From the NCBI GenBank assembly GCA_907165275.2, contig OU015650.1:13918001-13982000 (forward strand): a DNA stretch of 64,000 bases. The letters are read 5' to 3'. Each line of letters starts with the position of its first letter. The first letter of the stretch is position 1. Under the pieces are notes generated by a model that was given only the letters and a program-made list of their open reading frames with translations, made no database searches and had not been told where the DNA came from. Made by a program: the position numbers and the translations under genes. This document shows positions 29,630-39,482 of this stretch, in pieces. The stretch comes from Zygaena filipendulae. Lineage: Eukaryota; Arthropoda; Insecta; Lepidoptera; Zygaenidae.

Positions 29630-29827
29630 CTAGCTGTGCCCGCGGTTTCACCCGCGGTAATTTCGGAGTTCCCGCGGGAATTTCGAGATGTAAAGTGCCC
29701 TATGTCCTTCTCTGTACCCCTGACAACGTGCATGCCAAATTTCATCCAAATCCGTTCAGCCGTTTCTGCGTGATTAAGTAACAAACATCCGAACATCCAC
29801 ACTTTCACATTTATAATATTAGTAGGA
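29630..29827 (-). mobile_element. Short non-autonomous Helitron, complete
   Basis: CTAG after A at the left, hairpin CGCGGTTTCACCCGCG, dyad GTTCCCGCGGGAATTTC, GACAACGTGCATGCCAAATT, and the 5' tip reading TCCTACTAATATTATAAATG on the minus strand, followed by T. The full set of Helitron terminal features is present. Confidence 0.85.
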
Positions 29828-29829
29828 TG

Positions 29830-30580
29830 CAGTGGCGAAGGTACCATACAAGCCGATTCCCACCGGCTTCCCTTCAGAAGTTGGGAACACAACCACTCTC
29901 TCTACCGTAATTTATAAATGGCACAATCAGTAATTATCAAAAATAATTACAAAAAAAGTAAAAGTAATTACAAAAATTATCTCTACTGAGTAGAAAACAT
30001 TACAAAACGCCTAAACTATCAACAAAATTTGCTCTTCAACAACAAATTGTTATAAAATAAGCCGCTGGCGCGATCGGCTTTTTGGCAGTTAAACTTCCAT
30101 ACAAAATAATGCCGTGACGTCACATCAAGGTCGCAGGCAGCCGGCTAAAATAGCTACTTTGGTAAGCCGCTACAAATCGAGTTACTCTCTCCATTTCACT
30201 CACGCGCACGCATTTTCTATTACTGTCTCAACAAATATCCATTCCTTATTGGTCCTAGAAATTCGAAACGAAGCGGACATTCTGAGATGTCGTTGACAGA
30301 CAACTTGAGTTTATGACGAAAAAATTGAAAATTTGAATTTGTTAGTTAGTGTCACGTATTAGAATTTATTTCTTGGTATTAAATAGTGATTAAAGTTGGA
30401 CTTTTTTTTGTTGTGTGTATAGTGATAGTGAAAGTAGTTACGCAGACGTACGTTGAAATTAGGTAGGTATTTGCAGTAGGTAAGTAGATAGTTTAATAAG
30501 TTGAAATTACGTATTTATAGTAGGTAGGTACCAAATAGATTTCCGGCTTGCCTCTCTCAATATTTCACCCTTCGCCACTG
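29830..30580. mobile_element. Non-autonomous hAT-type element, copy 1
   Basis: Terminal inverted repeats CAGTGGCGAAGG and its complement CCTTCGCCACTG (with 1-base offset) bound 751 bp. Both flanks carry the identical 8-mer GTAGGATG (29822-29829 and 30581-30588), a perfect 8-bp target duplication as in the hAT superfamily. Subterminal sequence (GCCGATTCCCACCGGCTTCC) is shared with the copy at 61045. It encodes no transposase; the 60-codon frame at 30114 is unremarkable. A TGACGTCA occurs at 30115-30122. Confidence 0.9.
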
Positions 30581-30588
30581 GTAGGATG

Positions 30589-30859
30589 AACGAAATCGGG
30601 CAAAGGCCGGGCGTAGCACGACGAGTTCCTTACGAAATTCATACGAATTATACCGCGGGAACGAGCTATATATGATAAACTTGTTTTTTTCTGGTCTTAT
30701 ATTTAACTAGCCGTAATTAAATTTGAGTTTTCCGCGGTATTTCCGTGAAATCCGTTTTTAGCTGACGTCTCCTACCTATAAATTATTACCTGCCTGCCAA
30801 ATTTCAACTTTATTGGTCAAGTAGTTTTCGAGATTTCGCTTTCACACACTGAGTGAATG
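30589..30859. other. Sequence without a recognised gene
   Basis: 30590-30670 is GC-balanced (GGGCAAAGGCCGGGCGTAGC). 30705-30760 vaguely resembles a decayed Helitron 3' end. Nothing else supported. Confidence 0.25.
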
Positions 30860-31360
30860 ACCTTCCGCTTTTGTATACAGGTATACCTACACAGTTTGGC
30901 CAAAAATGGCTGGACACAGCAACGGGTAGAACCGAGTGAAGTTCCTTGGAGGAGGCTTTTACCCAAAGGGGGTCCATACAAATATAACTCCATAAATATA
31001 TAATTCTGTTTCATAATGTGTTAATGTAGTAATGTATCAATGTAATTATGTATTAATTTATGAATGTATGAATTAATTAATGTAATAATATTCTAATAAT
31101 GTAATAATTTAATAATATTATAATGTCGTAACGTAATAACGTAATAATGAATGAATGTAATAATTTATTAATTAATTAATTAAAAACAAATTATTTAATA
31201 ATATAAAATAATAATAATAATATTGTAATAATGCACTAATGTAATAGGTTAATTTAATAATGTACCTGTTAATTTTGTATATTTGTGCGATATAATATTG
31301 TATATTTGTTATAATTTGTGTGAAATTAAATAAAGCTTCAACATCAATATCAATACCTAC
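30860..31360 (+). mobile_element. Probable LINE 3' end plus degenerate AATGTA-type repeat
   Basis: 30890-30985 (GGCTGGACACAGCAACGGGT, GGAGGAGGCTTTTACCCAAA) resembles the C-terminal/3' UTR junction of RTE-like LINEs as I remember it. It is followed by about 300 bases of degenerate TAATGTA/TAATAAT repeats and then AATAAAGCTTCAACATCAAT. No reverse-transcriptase sequence remains. Confidence 0.4.
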
Positions 31361-32194
31361 ACAGTACAGGAGACTAATTAAATTATCTGCTCAGGGGAAC
31401 GTTTCGATAAATTAGTTCGAGTCCCGCAGACCTTCCCTACTCCATTTTGGGAGTACACAATTAGGAAACCGCACAAACCGTATTCGACCGTTGCCGTTGG
31501 CGCTATCCGACCGTATAAACACCGAGTTACTCGGCCGAGCACACTCGTCAAGTGTATACTAGGCTTAAGCTGTACACAGTTTACATTTGAACACCTTCGT
31601 GATAGTATCGGGGCCTTGAAAGCGGCTGTCAGGCCCCTACTCAAGGGACCCCTGCAGGATACAGGAAGACAGAGACACTCGAGATCTCCTCGTTTGATAC
31701 TTCACACTATTCAGGACATTGTTAGTGAATTCGGAGGCCAGCACGGCCTCTAAATTTAAAATTATTGAAACTTAGATACGTTTAGGACAAATAAAATAAA
31801 TCGATTACAAATTTTGATATTTTAGCGAAATAATCGTATGACAAACGCAACTGAAAAACAAAGAATCGATTTGAACATTTCGCTCCCTCAGAATGAAAGT
31901 GACCTTAGTAATGAAAAGTAATAATGGAAATGAGCAAGATAGTCTCTTTCACTCATCAGTTTCAGTCAAAGCGACCAAAGTCATAGGCTGTCCCTTTCTT
32001 ACTCATACTTTTGGCTCTTTTACATCACAGGGTTTTTAAAATCAGAAGTTTCCGGAATTTTCAATCAGATCACTTACATTCTAAACGCATGCATCTCTCT
32101 TTCGTCGAGGGTTTTTGGTTTCTAGTCTGATACAACTTATAATAAGTATTCAGGGCCCAAGTAGGGTAAGTCTCTGAACCAAACCAAATCTACC
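31361..32194. other. Unique GC-balanced sequence, no supported gene
   Basis: 31380-31760 is among the least repetitive parts of the window (TCGGAGGCCAGCACGGCCTC at 31732) with an 88-codon minus frame (31378-31644) lacking any domain. It may be a conserved non-coding element or decayed gene. 31900-32190 is ordinary. Confidence 0.25.
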
Positions 32195-32300
32195 TCAAGA
32201 GTCTTGCAAACTGTAAACTTCGTTTGCGTACAGTTGCGGAAGCGGAGGTCATAAGTTCAAATCCCGGAGCGCGCGAGCTACAAATTTGGTAATTTGTCAC
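32195..32300 (+). mobile_element. tRNA-like SINE head
   Basis: A B-box-like AAGTTCAAATCCCGGAG follows GCGGAAGCGGAGGTC. The A box is poor. A SINE remnant is the best guess. Confidence 0.35.
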
Positions 32301-32654
32301 GACTGACGAAGTGAGGTTGCGCTAAAATTCTCTATTAAGTAACAAGAACATTTTGGAAGAATTTATAACAGCACTTTATCTTCTGTGTTTAGTTTGTCAG
32401 GAAAAATATTATGAGGTAAAAACGTTCGAGACAAATCTAGTGACTTTACAAAGAAACAAAAAAACCCATATAAATGCATTACAGCTTTTTTTTTCTTAAT
32501 TTACTTACTTCAGAAAAAAAACAAATACATTAACAACATTATACATGACACTTAAGCCCGTAAGGGCTTATTGGTGTCGCATCTGACTTTTTTATTTTAA
32601 TTTGTGAGGTAGGTAATGTAATGTAATGCATATATGGGCTTTTTTGTTTCTTTG
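32301..32654. other. AT-rich sequence with a short hairpin
   Basis: AAGCCCGTAAGGGCTT at about 32554-32569 is a compact inverted repeat (AAGCCC/GGGCTT). No gene or family recognised. Confidence 0.3.
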
Positions 32655-32712
32655 TATGCTTTTACTACTCGACTGATCATGAAACTTTGCATACACGTTG
32701 TCAGGAGTACAG
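32655..32712 (+). mobile_element. Helitron fragment abutting MITE B
   Basis: CTGATCATGAAACTTTGCAT, ACACGTTGTCAGGAGTACAG matches the Helitron middle. It stops where MITE B begins. Confidence 0.5.
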
Positions 32713-32868
32713 TTTAAACGTATACTGGTTAATGACGTCACGAGCCCCCACTCCTAAACTATATGCACTTTATCTATGTACATATATTTTCATTAATTTG
32801 AAAAAGCAAAATATACATCTCTATTTTTTTTTTCTAACTGACGGCCTAATAAGAATTTTGATTTTCAC
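32713..32868 (-). mobile_element. MITE family B, copy 3 (partial, inverted)
   Basis: Minus-strand copy containing TGACGTCA at 32733-32740, GCACTTTATCTATGTACATA, TTAATTTGAAAAAGCAAAAT and TCTAACTGACGGCCTAATAA. The half beyond the first TGACGTCA is missing. Confidence 0.7.
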
Positions 32869-33454
32869 AAGCCGGCAACGTGTCTGTATGTGAAGAAGTA
32901 TAGAAGAAGATATTTTGATAACTAAGAAACATTGTCACTTATAGTGGGCACGGGTGTGCTTCAAGCAAGTAAAAAAATAAGGAAATATCCAGTGTGGAAG
33001 ATGTACAAGCAAAGGAAGTGTGACCGTTCGTTACCCCCTTCAATTTCCTCATCGGCGCGCCCCTCATTACACATGGCAACACTCGCGTCCCTGTCCACTT
33101 GAAGGAGCGGTTCACATTCTCACGACGCCAATTGACGGAGACCCGCTTTTTCCGGGTGATTTAGTCTGAAACTGGCCGAGGATGAGTTAATTTTTTATTT
33201 TAGATCAAAAATACTTCATGTTTTTTTTTGCTATAATAATAGATATTATTATATTATTCAAAGCCAACAAACATTATAAATGGTATGTAGTGAACCGCTG
33301 CAACTACGGGAAACTTTTAGATCTAAAACTATAATAACTGAGAGATGTGAATGAGAACCTACTTTGTGCTTTTTTTCAAATTAATGATACATACATAATT
33401 TTAAATTATAGTCTCTGGTCACAAGCGGAATAATAATATGCATTATTTCAGGAT
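32869..33454. other. Unique sequence with a GC-balanced block
   Basis: 33005-33180 (CCTCATCGGCGCGCCCCTCA, CACTTGAAGGAGCGGTTCAC, ACGCCAATTGACGGAGACCC) looks unlike any repeat here and may be a regulatory block. The rest is AT-rich. Confidence 0.3.
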
Positions 33455-33710
33455 ATGAAAACCATAGTTCTATTTAGTCCGTCAATAATAAAATAATAGA
33501 CACGTATTTTTTTGCTTCTCCAATTAAATTATTGAAGAAATACTTAGATAAAACGCATTAAAGTTTAGGAGTGGGGGCTCGCGACGTCATAATTAAGTAT
33601 AAAGTATACCAAGGCATGACGTCACGCGAAATCCGACTCAATCTATCGCCGTTGTGTTTTGATTACGTAAAAAAAGGACCAATACGTGTCCAAATTTAGT
33701 CATCCAGCCC
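33455..33710 (+). mobile_element. MITE family B, copy 4
   Basis: TTTAGTCCGTCAATAATAAA, GATAAAACGCATTAAAGTTT, one intact TGACGTCA at 33617-33624 (the other site reads GCGACGTCA), ATCGCCGTTGTGTTTTGATT, and a shortened right end. Confidence 0.75.
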
Positions 33711-34053
33711 ATTTCGCGAAAAGGCTATTTCGTAGCTCCTGAACGATGTTTAACCAACTGCGAAACGGTAATCATATTTTATCAGTGGAGATACTTTAAT
33801 CAAGTTGAAACAAGTCAGTACGACCGACGTTGTGCAAACACCAACGTCTCGGTTCGGAGTTGCTGGTAAACTCGTGTTCGAGATTGGGCCACGTGCAAAC
33901 ATTTGAATTGGAGCCTATACACGACCACAGTATTGCAAATTAGAGTGTTCGAGCGACAGAACTGTCTAAAGTGTAAGTGCATTCCTTTTCATAAGTTCGC
34001 AATGGATATTCGTAAGGCTGTAAGTACGGTTCCCGATGGACAGATAATAATAA
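33711..34053 (+). other. Unique block, candidate non-coding first exon
   Basis: An initiator-like TCAGTACGACC at about 33813 begins a GC-balanced, non-repetitive stretch ending at a GTAAGT donor (33973-33978, context AAAGT|GTAAGTG). A further ATGGATATTCGTAAGGCT|GTAAGT lies at 34003-34026. The arrangement resembles an insect 5' UTR exon with its donor site, but there is no proof of transcription. Confidence 0.2.
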
Positions 34054-34300
34054 TCCTTACTACAATACTATAAATTTAAAATGAGTTTGTTTGTTTATTT
34101 GTTTGTTTGTTATGCTTTCACGGCTCAACGGCTCAGCTGATCATCACGAAATTTTGCATACACGTTGTCAGAAATACAGAGAAGGACTTATTATCCCGGA
34201 GCGGGAACTCTGAAATTAATGCGGGTGAAACCGCGGGGATAACAGCTACTTTATTGATAAAATCTTTACTAACGCGAGGAAAACTGCAGGCATCAGCTAG
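34054..34300 (+). mobile_element. Helitron with duplicated 3' tip
   Basis: 5' tip TCCTTACTACAATACTATAA after A, body TTGTTTGTTATGCTTTCACG, GATCATCACGAAATTTTGCA. A first end GTGAAACCGCGGGG...AACAGCTAC (near 34250) is followed by about 50 bases and a second tip ATCAGCTAG|T, as if the first stop signal was read through. Confidence 0.65.
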
Positions 34301-34679
34301 TACCTGAATAATTTTAGAGGGCAATCAGTTGAAAGTATAAAATTGTAAAAAGGAAATGCTCATTTTATAATAATAGGTAGTCGGATTATTTTGTCACCGT
34401 TGATTTCCCAAAAGCTGTAGGTACGAGAAGTAGTTTTGAGTCTCTTACAAAGACTATACCCATTTGCACAAAAAAAAGAACACTTGATCTCTTTTCCTCC
34501 ATGGAATATTATAATTAACAACGTGTTAATTTTGAAACTTTTAATTTGACCGACACTGTTACTGCTTTGCTGTCGGCTGAATTTTTATAACGAGACTGAA
34601 AAAAGTACAAAAGTTAATTAAAGCAAAAAATTGCGATTCTATATACTTATTTACCTACTTTCTCTGTTAACGGCACTTC
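34301..34679. other. AT-rich sequence without a gene
   Basis: No feature recognised. Confidence 0.3.
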
Positions 34680-35043
34680 TTCTCAGTTAATGAATTGACC
34701 AAAAACCTGATTTGCCATTTAAGAAAATAAACAATAATATAATTAAAATATAAATTATGTCGAACAAATTTATAAGTATCCCAAAAGTTATTCAACATTA
34801 GTTTGCAGGTGACCTATCTACGAAATTTCAAGCGCTACGCCCGCGCCTACGTGTCAATGACCGATTCGATTTTTTTGCTACGAGCGGCGTACAGTGTACA
34901 CGCTCAATATTGCATTATAAATAATTTAGACATGGGCTAGTAAAATGAAAAAATATAATCTATACTAAAGCATAGTGCAATCGATTTGGAACTCAATTCT
35001 GAACAAACTACTTTCTAATTTTCAGTCAATTCATTAACACGTT
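34680..35043. mobile_element. MITE family C, copy 1
   Basis: Aligns throughout with 53242-53585. Right terminus TCAATTCATTAACACGTT; the left terminus is eroded (CAGTTAATGAATTGACC). Shared body: GGTGACCTATCTACGAAAT, CAAGCGCTACGCCCGCGCCT, ATTTAGACATGGGCTA. Confidence 0.7.
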
Positions 35044-35264
35044 GTAAATTTCGTTCTCCTTGAGTCGATAATAAATCCTTACTAGGTCTCCGTGCCTTAG
35101 CTTATAGTAGGTAAGTAAGTAATGTATAGTACATGCGTATGTAATAGTGCGTATGGGTGTGTGCGTTAGTGCGTGTGTGTGTAAGTGTGAATCTGTGTTC
35201 ATTTGGGGGAACTTAGATAGTCATAGTACATATGCAAGAGGTCATAGGAGGAATAGGTATATGT
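35044..35264. repeat. Degenerate GT-rich tract
   Basis: 35130-35200 alternates GTGCGT/GTGTGT words, a decayed dinucleotide-type tract. Confidence 0.5.
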
Positions 35265-35365
35265 AAATTGAAATTGAAAAAACTTTATTTGACACAACAC
35301 AAAGATTTACAGCATACGTATACAACAACTAAACATATACATATATAACAGGTATTGAGCGTACG
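35265..35365 (-). mobile_element. LINE 3' tail, minus strand
   Basis: The minus strand reads TGTCAAATAAAGTTTTTTCA then a TTTCAA-type simple repeat: an AATAAA signal plus tail of a truncated LINE. Confidence 0.5.
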
Positions 35366-35385
35366 CTTCTCAACCGACGGACATG

Positions 35386-35470
35386 TTATTTTTTGTCTAT
35401 TTATTTGTTTGTTTGTTACGCTTTTACGCCTTATCTACCAAACCGAATTATGAAGTTTTATCATTTAATA
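35386..35470 (+). mobile_element. Helitron 5' fragment
   Basis: TTTGTTTGTTTGTTACGCTT, TTACGCCTTA and GAATTATGAAGTTTTATCAT match the Helitron 5' half; the 3' module is absent. Confidence 0.45.
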
Positions 35471-35946
35471 TCAGTAATTTTTATGTTACCTTGGATTTCT
35501 TGTCAATTAGCGGAAGCAAAATTGTTCGCCACTTTCTTAACTAAATCTTTAGAAATAAATTATAATTATGACTTATAAGTTATAATTTATGAATGATATT
35601 TATTTTATGAATTATAATTAGGTACCTATATTGATAAGGAAAGTCTTCATTTAAAAAACAGATTTTTTGAAGACAAAAGATTCATTGAAATTCAACCCTT
35701 GAACGGGAGGTGAAAGTTTTTTCATAGCGTCGAAGTTTGGGGCTCCTCTCTCCAAATAAGAATCTTGTATTTCAGGGTCTTTATTAACACAGCCCGTAAA
35801 GAGAAAAGGTTTAAGGGCAAGTTTTTTTTTTTGGCAAATCAAAATAACTTTTTGATTTGGGGAATTTTATTTTTTACAGTGTTCTTTTTTAATTTTCACT
35901 TATTTAATCATTGATTTGTTCAGAATCACTATCTTATCTTATCTTA
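35471..35946. other. AT-rich sequence ending in a (CTTAT)n microsatellite
   Basis: No gene. 35924-35945 is a CTTAT pentanucleotide tract directly next to the Helitron cluster. Confidence 0.35.
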
Positions 35947-36560
35947 TCTTAACATATATAAATCACGTGTCACGTTGTTTGTCCGCGATGGACTCCGAAA
36001 CTACTGAACGGATTTTGATGAAATTTTGTAACCATTTATAATATGATCCAACTTAAAAGATAGGATAGTTTTTATCCCGGAATTCCCGCGGGAACTCCGC
36101 AATTAATGCGGGGAACTGCTTATCACCGTAAACTACAGCACTTTTTTCCCGGAATTACCGCAGGAACTCCGAAATTACCGCGGATAAAATCGCGGGGGAC
36201 TAGTACATAGTATAAAACAAAGTCGCTTCCCGATGTCTGTCCTGTCATGTCTGATTTTCATGTAGCTTTCACCAATGGATAGAAGTGATTCATGAGAAAG
36301 GTTTGTATCTATATTTTATCCTGGAATTCCCTCGGGAACTCCGAAATTACCGCGGGCAAAACCTACCTATCTATATGGTTTTGTTGTTTTGTTTGTTTGT
36401 AATGGATAAACTTAAAAACTGAACTGAAGAAAGCTACATTATCAATGTGTACTAGGTACTGAAACGATTCTGAAGGATTTTTCCTCTGATAAGAAGCTAT
36501 ACCAGTTGGATATACTACAGGAGTTCAAAAATTCACGCGGGCAAACCGACGGAGAAGCAG
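35947..36560 (+). mobile_element. Cluster of four Helitron copies
   Basis: All in the same orientation: 35947-36112 (5' AAATCACGTGTCACGTTGTT, dyad TTCCCGCGGGAACTCC); 36120-36203 (3' half only, ending GGGGGACTAG|T); 36207-36360 (AAGTCGCTTCCC subfamily, tip eroded); 36375-36560 (another 5' half, ending GGGCAAACCGACGG without a clean tip). A preferred docking area or tandem replication would produce this. Confidence 0.6.
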
Positions 36561-36865
36561 TACTTATAAGTACAACGATAAAAATAATGTGATTTCGTTA
36601 AGAGGTATTTGGAGAATAGTCCGATTGTTCAATGAAATAAAAAGAAAAACCTACATGTCACTGGACATTTATTTTATGTGGTATATATCGACTACTTATT
36701 CATTTGTTTGTCTCTTATTATTATTGTTTTGTATATGTTTATATTTTGTATGTATACCTACAAATGTACTGCGACCTCACAGCACCACCCACCCTTATAG
36801 TAAGCTACATATATATTTAAATTCACTTTCACTTTTTTTTTTGTTTTTTTATCTTTCTAGTTAAG
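36561..36865. other. AT-rich sequence without a supported gene
   Basis: A 91-codon frame (36589-36864) is Leu/Phe/Tyr-rich because the DNA is T-rich. It probably belongs to the truncated LINE whose tail follows, and shows no reverse-transcriptase motif. Confidence 0.3.
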
Positions 36866-37010
36866 TTGGTACAGGTTGCCTGAAAGAAATTGCTTTTAAG
36901 CAATAAGGCCGCCCTTTGTTGCCTGTATTTCCCACCATGTATTTTTTTTTCTTTATATTTATGTTTTGGTGACAACAAAGAATATTTGATTTGATTTGAT
37001 TTGATTTGAC
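36866..37010 (+). mobile_element. LINE 3' UTR with (TTTGA)n tail
   Basis: GGTTGCCTGAAAGAAATTGC, TTTTAAGCAATAAGGCCGCC, ATGTTTTGGTGACAACAAAG and a TTTGA pentamer tail. Same 3' UTR type as 20340-20512. Strongly 5'-truncated. Confidence 0.65.
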
Positions 37011-37422
37011 AAAAAAAGTCGGAACAAGGAAGATGTCATAGTATAGGTTCAACTAAACTTAATAACATTCTATTGCTTCAGTACACGGAGCCCCTTTTGG
37101 CCCGAACATAGGTTTCGTATTTCTAGTAACACGATTGCAGATTTCAGATAAAGCTAACTTAATTCTCCCCCACACATAGATATGGCAACCAACAAACATA
37201 CCGGAACATTTTGTGGCATTATCTGGAGCATTAGCAGCAAACTGAGGTCTTATCCCGACTTAGATTGAACCTCTTGAATTGTACTGAAAGAAAGAGACAG
37301 CGCTATTCGATATGTTGTCTATGCATTCTTCTTTCAGTGAAAATCACATCATATCAATACACCTTAGTAGCGGTCTTTGGCTCGTTATACTGAAACGTAC
37401 CACCGGGTAAGGTCCACAATAG
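37011..37422. other. Unique sequence without a gene
   Basis: 37080-37250 is GC-balanced and non-repetitive. No open frame of note. Confidence 0.3.
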
Positions 37423-37748
37423 GGATGTTGATGACTCTTGAAAATAAAAATTCTAATTAGTCCGTCAGTTAGAAAATAAAAATTATGGACACGTGTTTTT
37501 TTACTTTTTCAAATTAACGAAAATATTCATAGATATAGCGCATTAAAGTTTGGGGTGGGCCCTCGTGACGTCATTAACCGCTATAAGCCCCCTACAAACT
37601 GCGCCGGATAGTGACGTCACGCGAAATTTCATCCCAATGTATCGCCGTTGTTTTTTGATTACGTAAAAAGGAAAAATTATACGTGTCCAATATTTTTTAT
37701 TAATCTACAAACCAGACTAAAACAAAAGGAATTTAGTCGACTAGCCCA
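37423..37748 (+). mobile_element. MITE family B, copy 5
   Basis: Full-length copy: AGGGATGTTGATGACTC start, TTAGTCCGTCAGTTAG, TGACGTCA at 37566-37573 and 37612-37619, ATCGCCGTTGTTTTTTGATT, GACTAAAA near the right terminus. Confidence 0.8.
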
Positions 37749-38004
37749 TTGTTATTACGGCGGTAATACAGTTCAACAATTGTCAAAGATATTAAGCTAT
37801 TTTCGGTGCTGATCGTACTAAAAGGTACTTAATTCTTTTTTTCTTGGTGTAGATTTCAGCGTTTTTAGGGAATAGAGCCCGTATTATGATAAATGTAACT
37901 CATTATAATCCCATTTAGGTGAAAACAGCGATATCGTTAACTCTTGGCTCAATTGTGACAACTCCGTCCGTCAGGGAGATTATCAGAAACTGCTACTACC
38001 AAGT
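37749..38004. other. Spacer without a recognised feature
   Basis: AT-rich spacer between MITEs B5 and A7. Confidence 0.3.
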
Positions 38005-38240
38005 GGATGCAGATAAGCAATAACATGTTAACCCACAAAATTAAGTTATTGATACAGAACGATTTATTGAGAGTTAGGGAACGTTTTTTAATGTGTTTAC
38101 TTCATTAAATTGTATAAATATATTGTAACAATATGTTGAACATAAAAAAAATTTGACACAAAATGGCGCTATAGTTTTAAAACACGATTTATTTCACATT
38201 TCTCCAGTGTGGGTTAACACACTATTGCTTATCTATATCC
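38005..38240 (-). mobile_element. MITE family A, copy 7
   Basis: GGATGCAGATAAGCAATAAC...TATTGCTTATCTATATCC with flanks AAGT and AATT (one mismatch in the presumed duplication), so probably an older insertion. Confidence 0.85.
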
Positions 38241-38383
38241 AATTTATCGTTCTTAACAATAAATTTATATCTGTAGGTACATTTAAATAAATTGAACCGT
38301 CTGTTTGTAATGTTAATGCATCGTGCAAGGATATACGGCACCACCGTACCTACTCACGACACAAAACCTCACCTTAAATTTTT

Positions 38384-38470
38384 GTCTATTTGTCTGTCCG
38401 ACTGTTTGTTGCGCTTAATCTTCGATACCGTTGGACAGATTTTGACAGATCTTTCACTGATAGATAAATC
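38384..38470 (+). mobile_element. Helitron-like 5' fragment
   Basis: TCTATTTGTCTGTCCGACTG, TTGCGCTTAATCTTCGATAC, GACAGATTTTGACAGATCTT resembles the 5' half of the Helitrons at 13410 and 55979. Confidence 0.4.
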
Positions 38471-38476
38471 CTTACT

Positions 38477-38737
38477 AGGTTGTTGACGAGTGAAAGCCGT
38501 ACCGAAAACACGCGTGTCACGTTTTTCGTTATTTCAGTCACTTTTCAGCATCTATTTTGGACCCTGAGCAGGAAACTGACTTTCAAGAGAGCCATGTTTT
38601 AACTTGGGGAACAATCTAACATTGTCATTGGCGTTTCGCCATAATTGAAGAAGTAGATGAAGAGATTGTTATTATTAAGAAACATTGTCATTGGCAAATT
38701 ATAATTATAGACGCCATTATTAAAGAAGAAGAAGAAA
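38477..38737 (+). repeat. Dispersed repeat family I, copy 2
   Basis: Near-perfect reverse complement of 20645-20925 with a few small differences (for example an extra GGGG after AACTT). No target duplication or termini identified. Confidence 0.7.
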
Positions 38738-38785
38738 CTCACTATCGCCATTATAATAGTAAGCTATTATAATGGCGAAAGTGAG
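38738..38785. repeat. 22-bp inverted repeat at a head-to-head junction
   Basis: CTCACTATCGCCATTATAAT and its complement (one mismatch) surround a 4-base spacer. The right arm is the 5' end of the following Helitron, so the left arm is probably the 5' end of an inverted Helitron scrap. Confidence 0.7.
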
Positions 38786-38955
38786 TGAGTTTGTTTGTTT
38801 GTTACGCTTTCACGTTTTCAACGGCTCAACCGATCAACATGAAATTTTGTATACACATTGTCAGGGGTAAAGAAAAGGATATAGGGTACTTTTTATCCCG
38901 GAATTCCCTCGGGAAATTCTAAATAATCGCGGGTGAAATCGCGAGGAACAGCTAG
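38758..38955 (+). mobile_element. Helitron
   Basis: GGCGAAAGTGAGTGAGTTTG at the 5' side, CCGATCAACATGAAATTTTG, TTCCCTCGGGAAATTC in place of the usual dyad, hairpin CGCGGGTGAAATCGCGAGG, ACAGCTAG|T. Confidence 0.75.
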
Positions 38956-38967
38956 TGATGTCATAAG

Positions 38968-39160
38968 GAGTACCTAACATGTAGGCGGCTGTATGCCACT
39001 CGTTATGATATCCTGCCTCATTTCTATTACTTATTATTTTTAAAACCTATTGTATTTGGTATTCTTATGTCATTTTTTTTTTAATTTCAAATTATTGTTT
39101 TTGCTATTTTCATTTTGTATTTTGACAGACTCTTTGTATTCAATTTCTTTCTTTTTAACA
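38968..39160 (+). repeat. Dispersed repeat family M, copy 2
   Basis: TATGCCACTCGTTATGATAT, TTATTATTTTTAAAACCTAT, GGTATTCTTATGTC and a T-rich end correspond in order to 15040-15245. Confidence 0.5.
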
Positions 39161-39168
39161 TAGGTACT

Positions 39169-39199
39169 CTAGCTACAGCTAGGTACTAGCTGTAGCTAG
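39169..39199. repeat. 13-bp perfect inverted repeat built from Helitron tips
   Basis: CTAGCTACAGCTA and TAGCTGTAGCTAG flank 5 bases. Each arm contains the Helitron tip word ACAGCTAG, in opposite directions. It stands 20 bases from the tail of the LINE. Confidence 0.6.
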
Positions 39200-39216
39200 A
39201 AAGTAGGATTATAATT

Positions 39217-39244
39217 TTTTATTTATTTATTTATTTATTTATTT
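39217..39244 (-). repeat. (AAAT)n tail of the LINE
   Basis: On the minus strand the 3' UTR ends GAGCCTAAATAAATAAATAA, a tetranucleotide tail instead of pure poly(A), as expected from slippage during target-primed reverse transcription. Confidence 0.8.
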
Positions 39245-39482
39245 AGGCTCACCAACAACTGTTCATACCATTACAAATTACAATGTTATTATATTTTTAA
39301 CATTAATTAACAGAATTAAGTACAACAGTTACTTATAGGTAAGCTCAGCATGCACTACACAATCTGTGACTAAAAAAGAATATGTAAAAAAAGGAAACTT
39401 AAAGAAAAATTAAATCATATAAATGTACCAAAATTGAAATTAGGTAAGTACTAAAGCTTTGACTGAGATTATCAGTCGTCGT

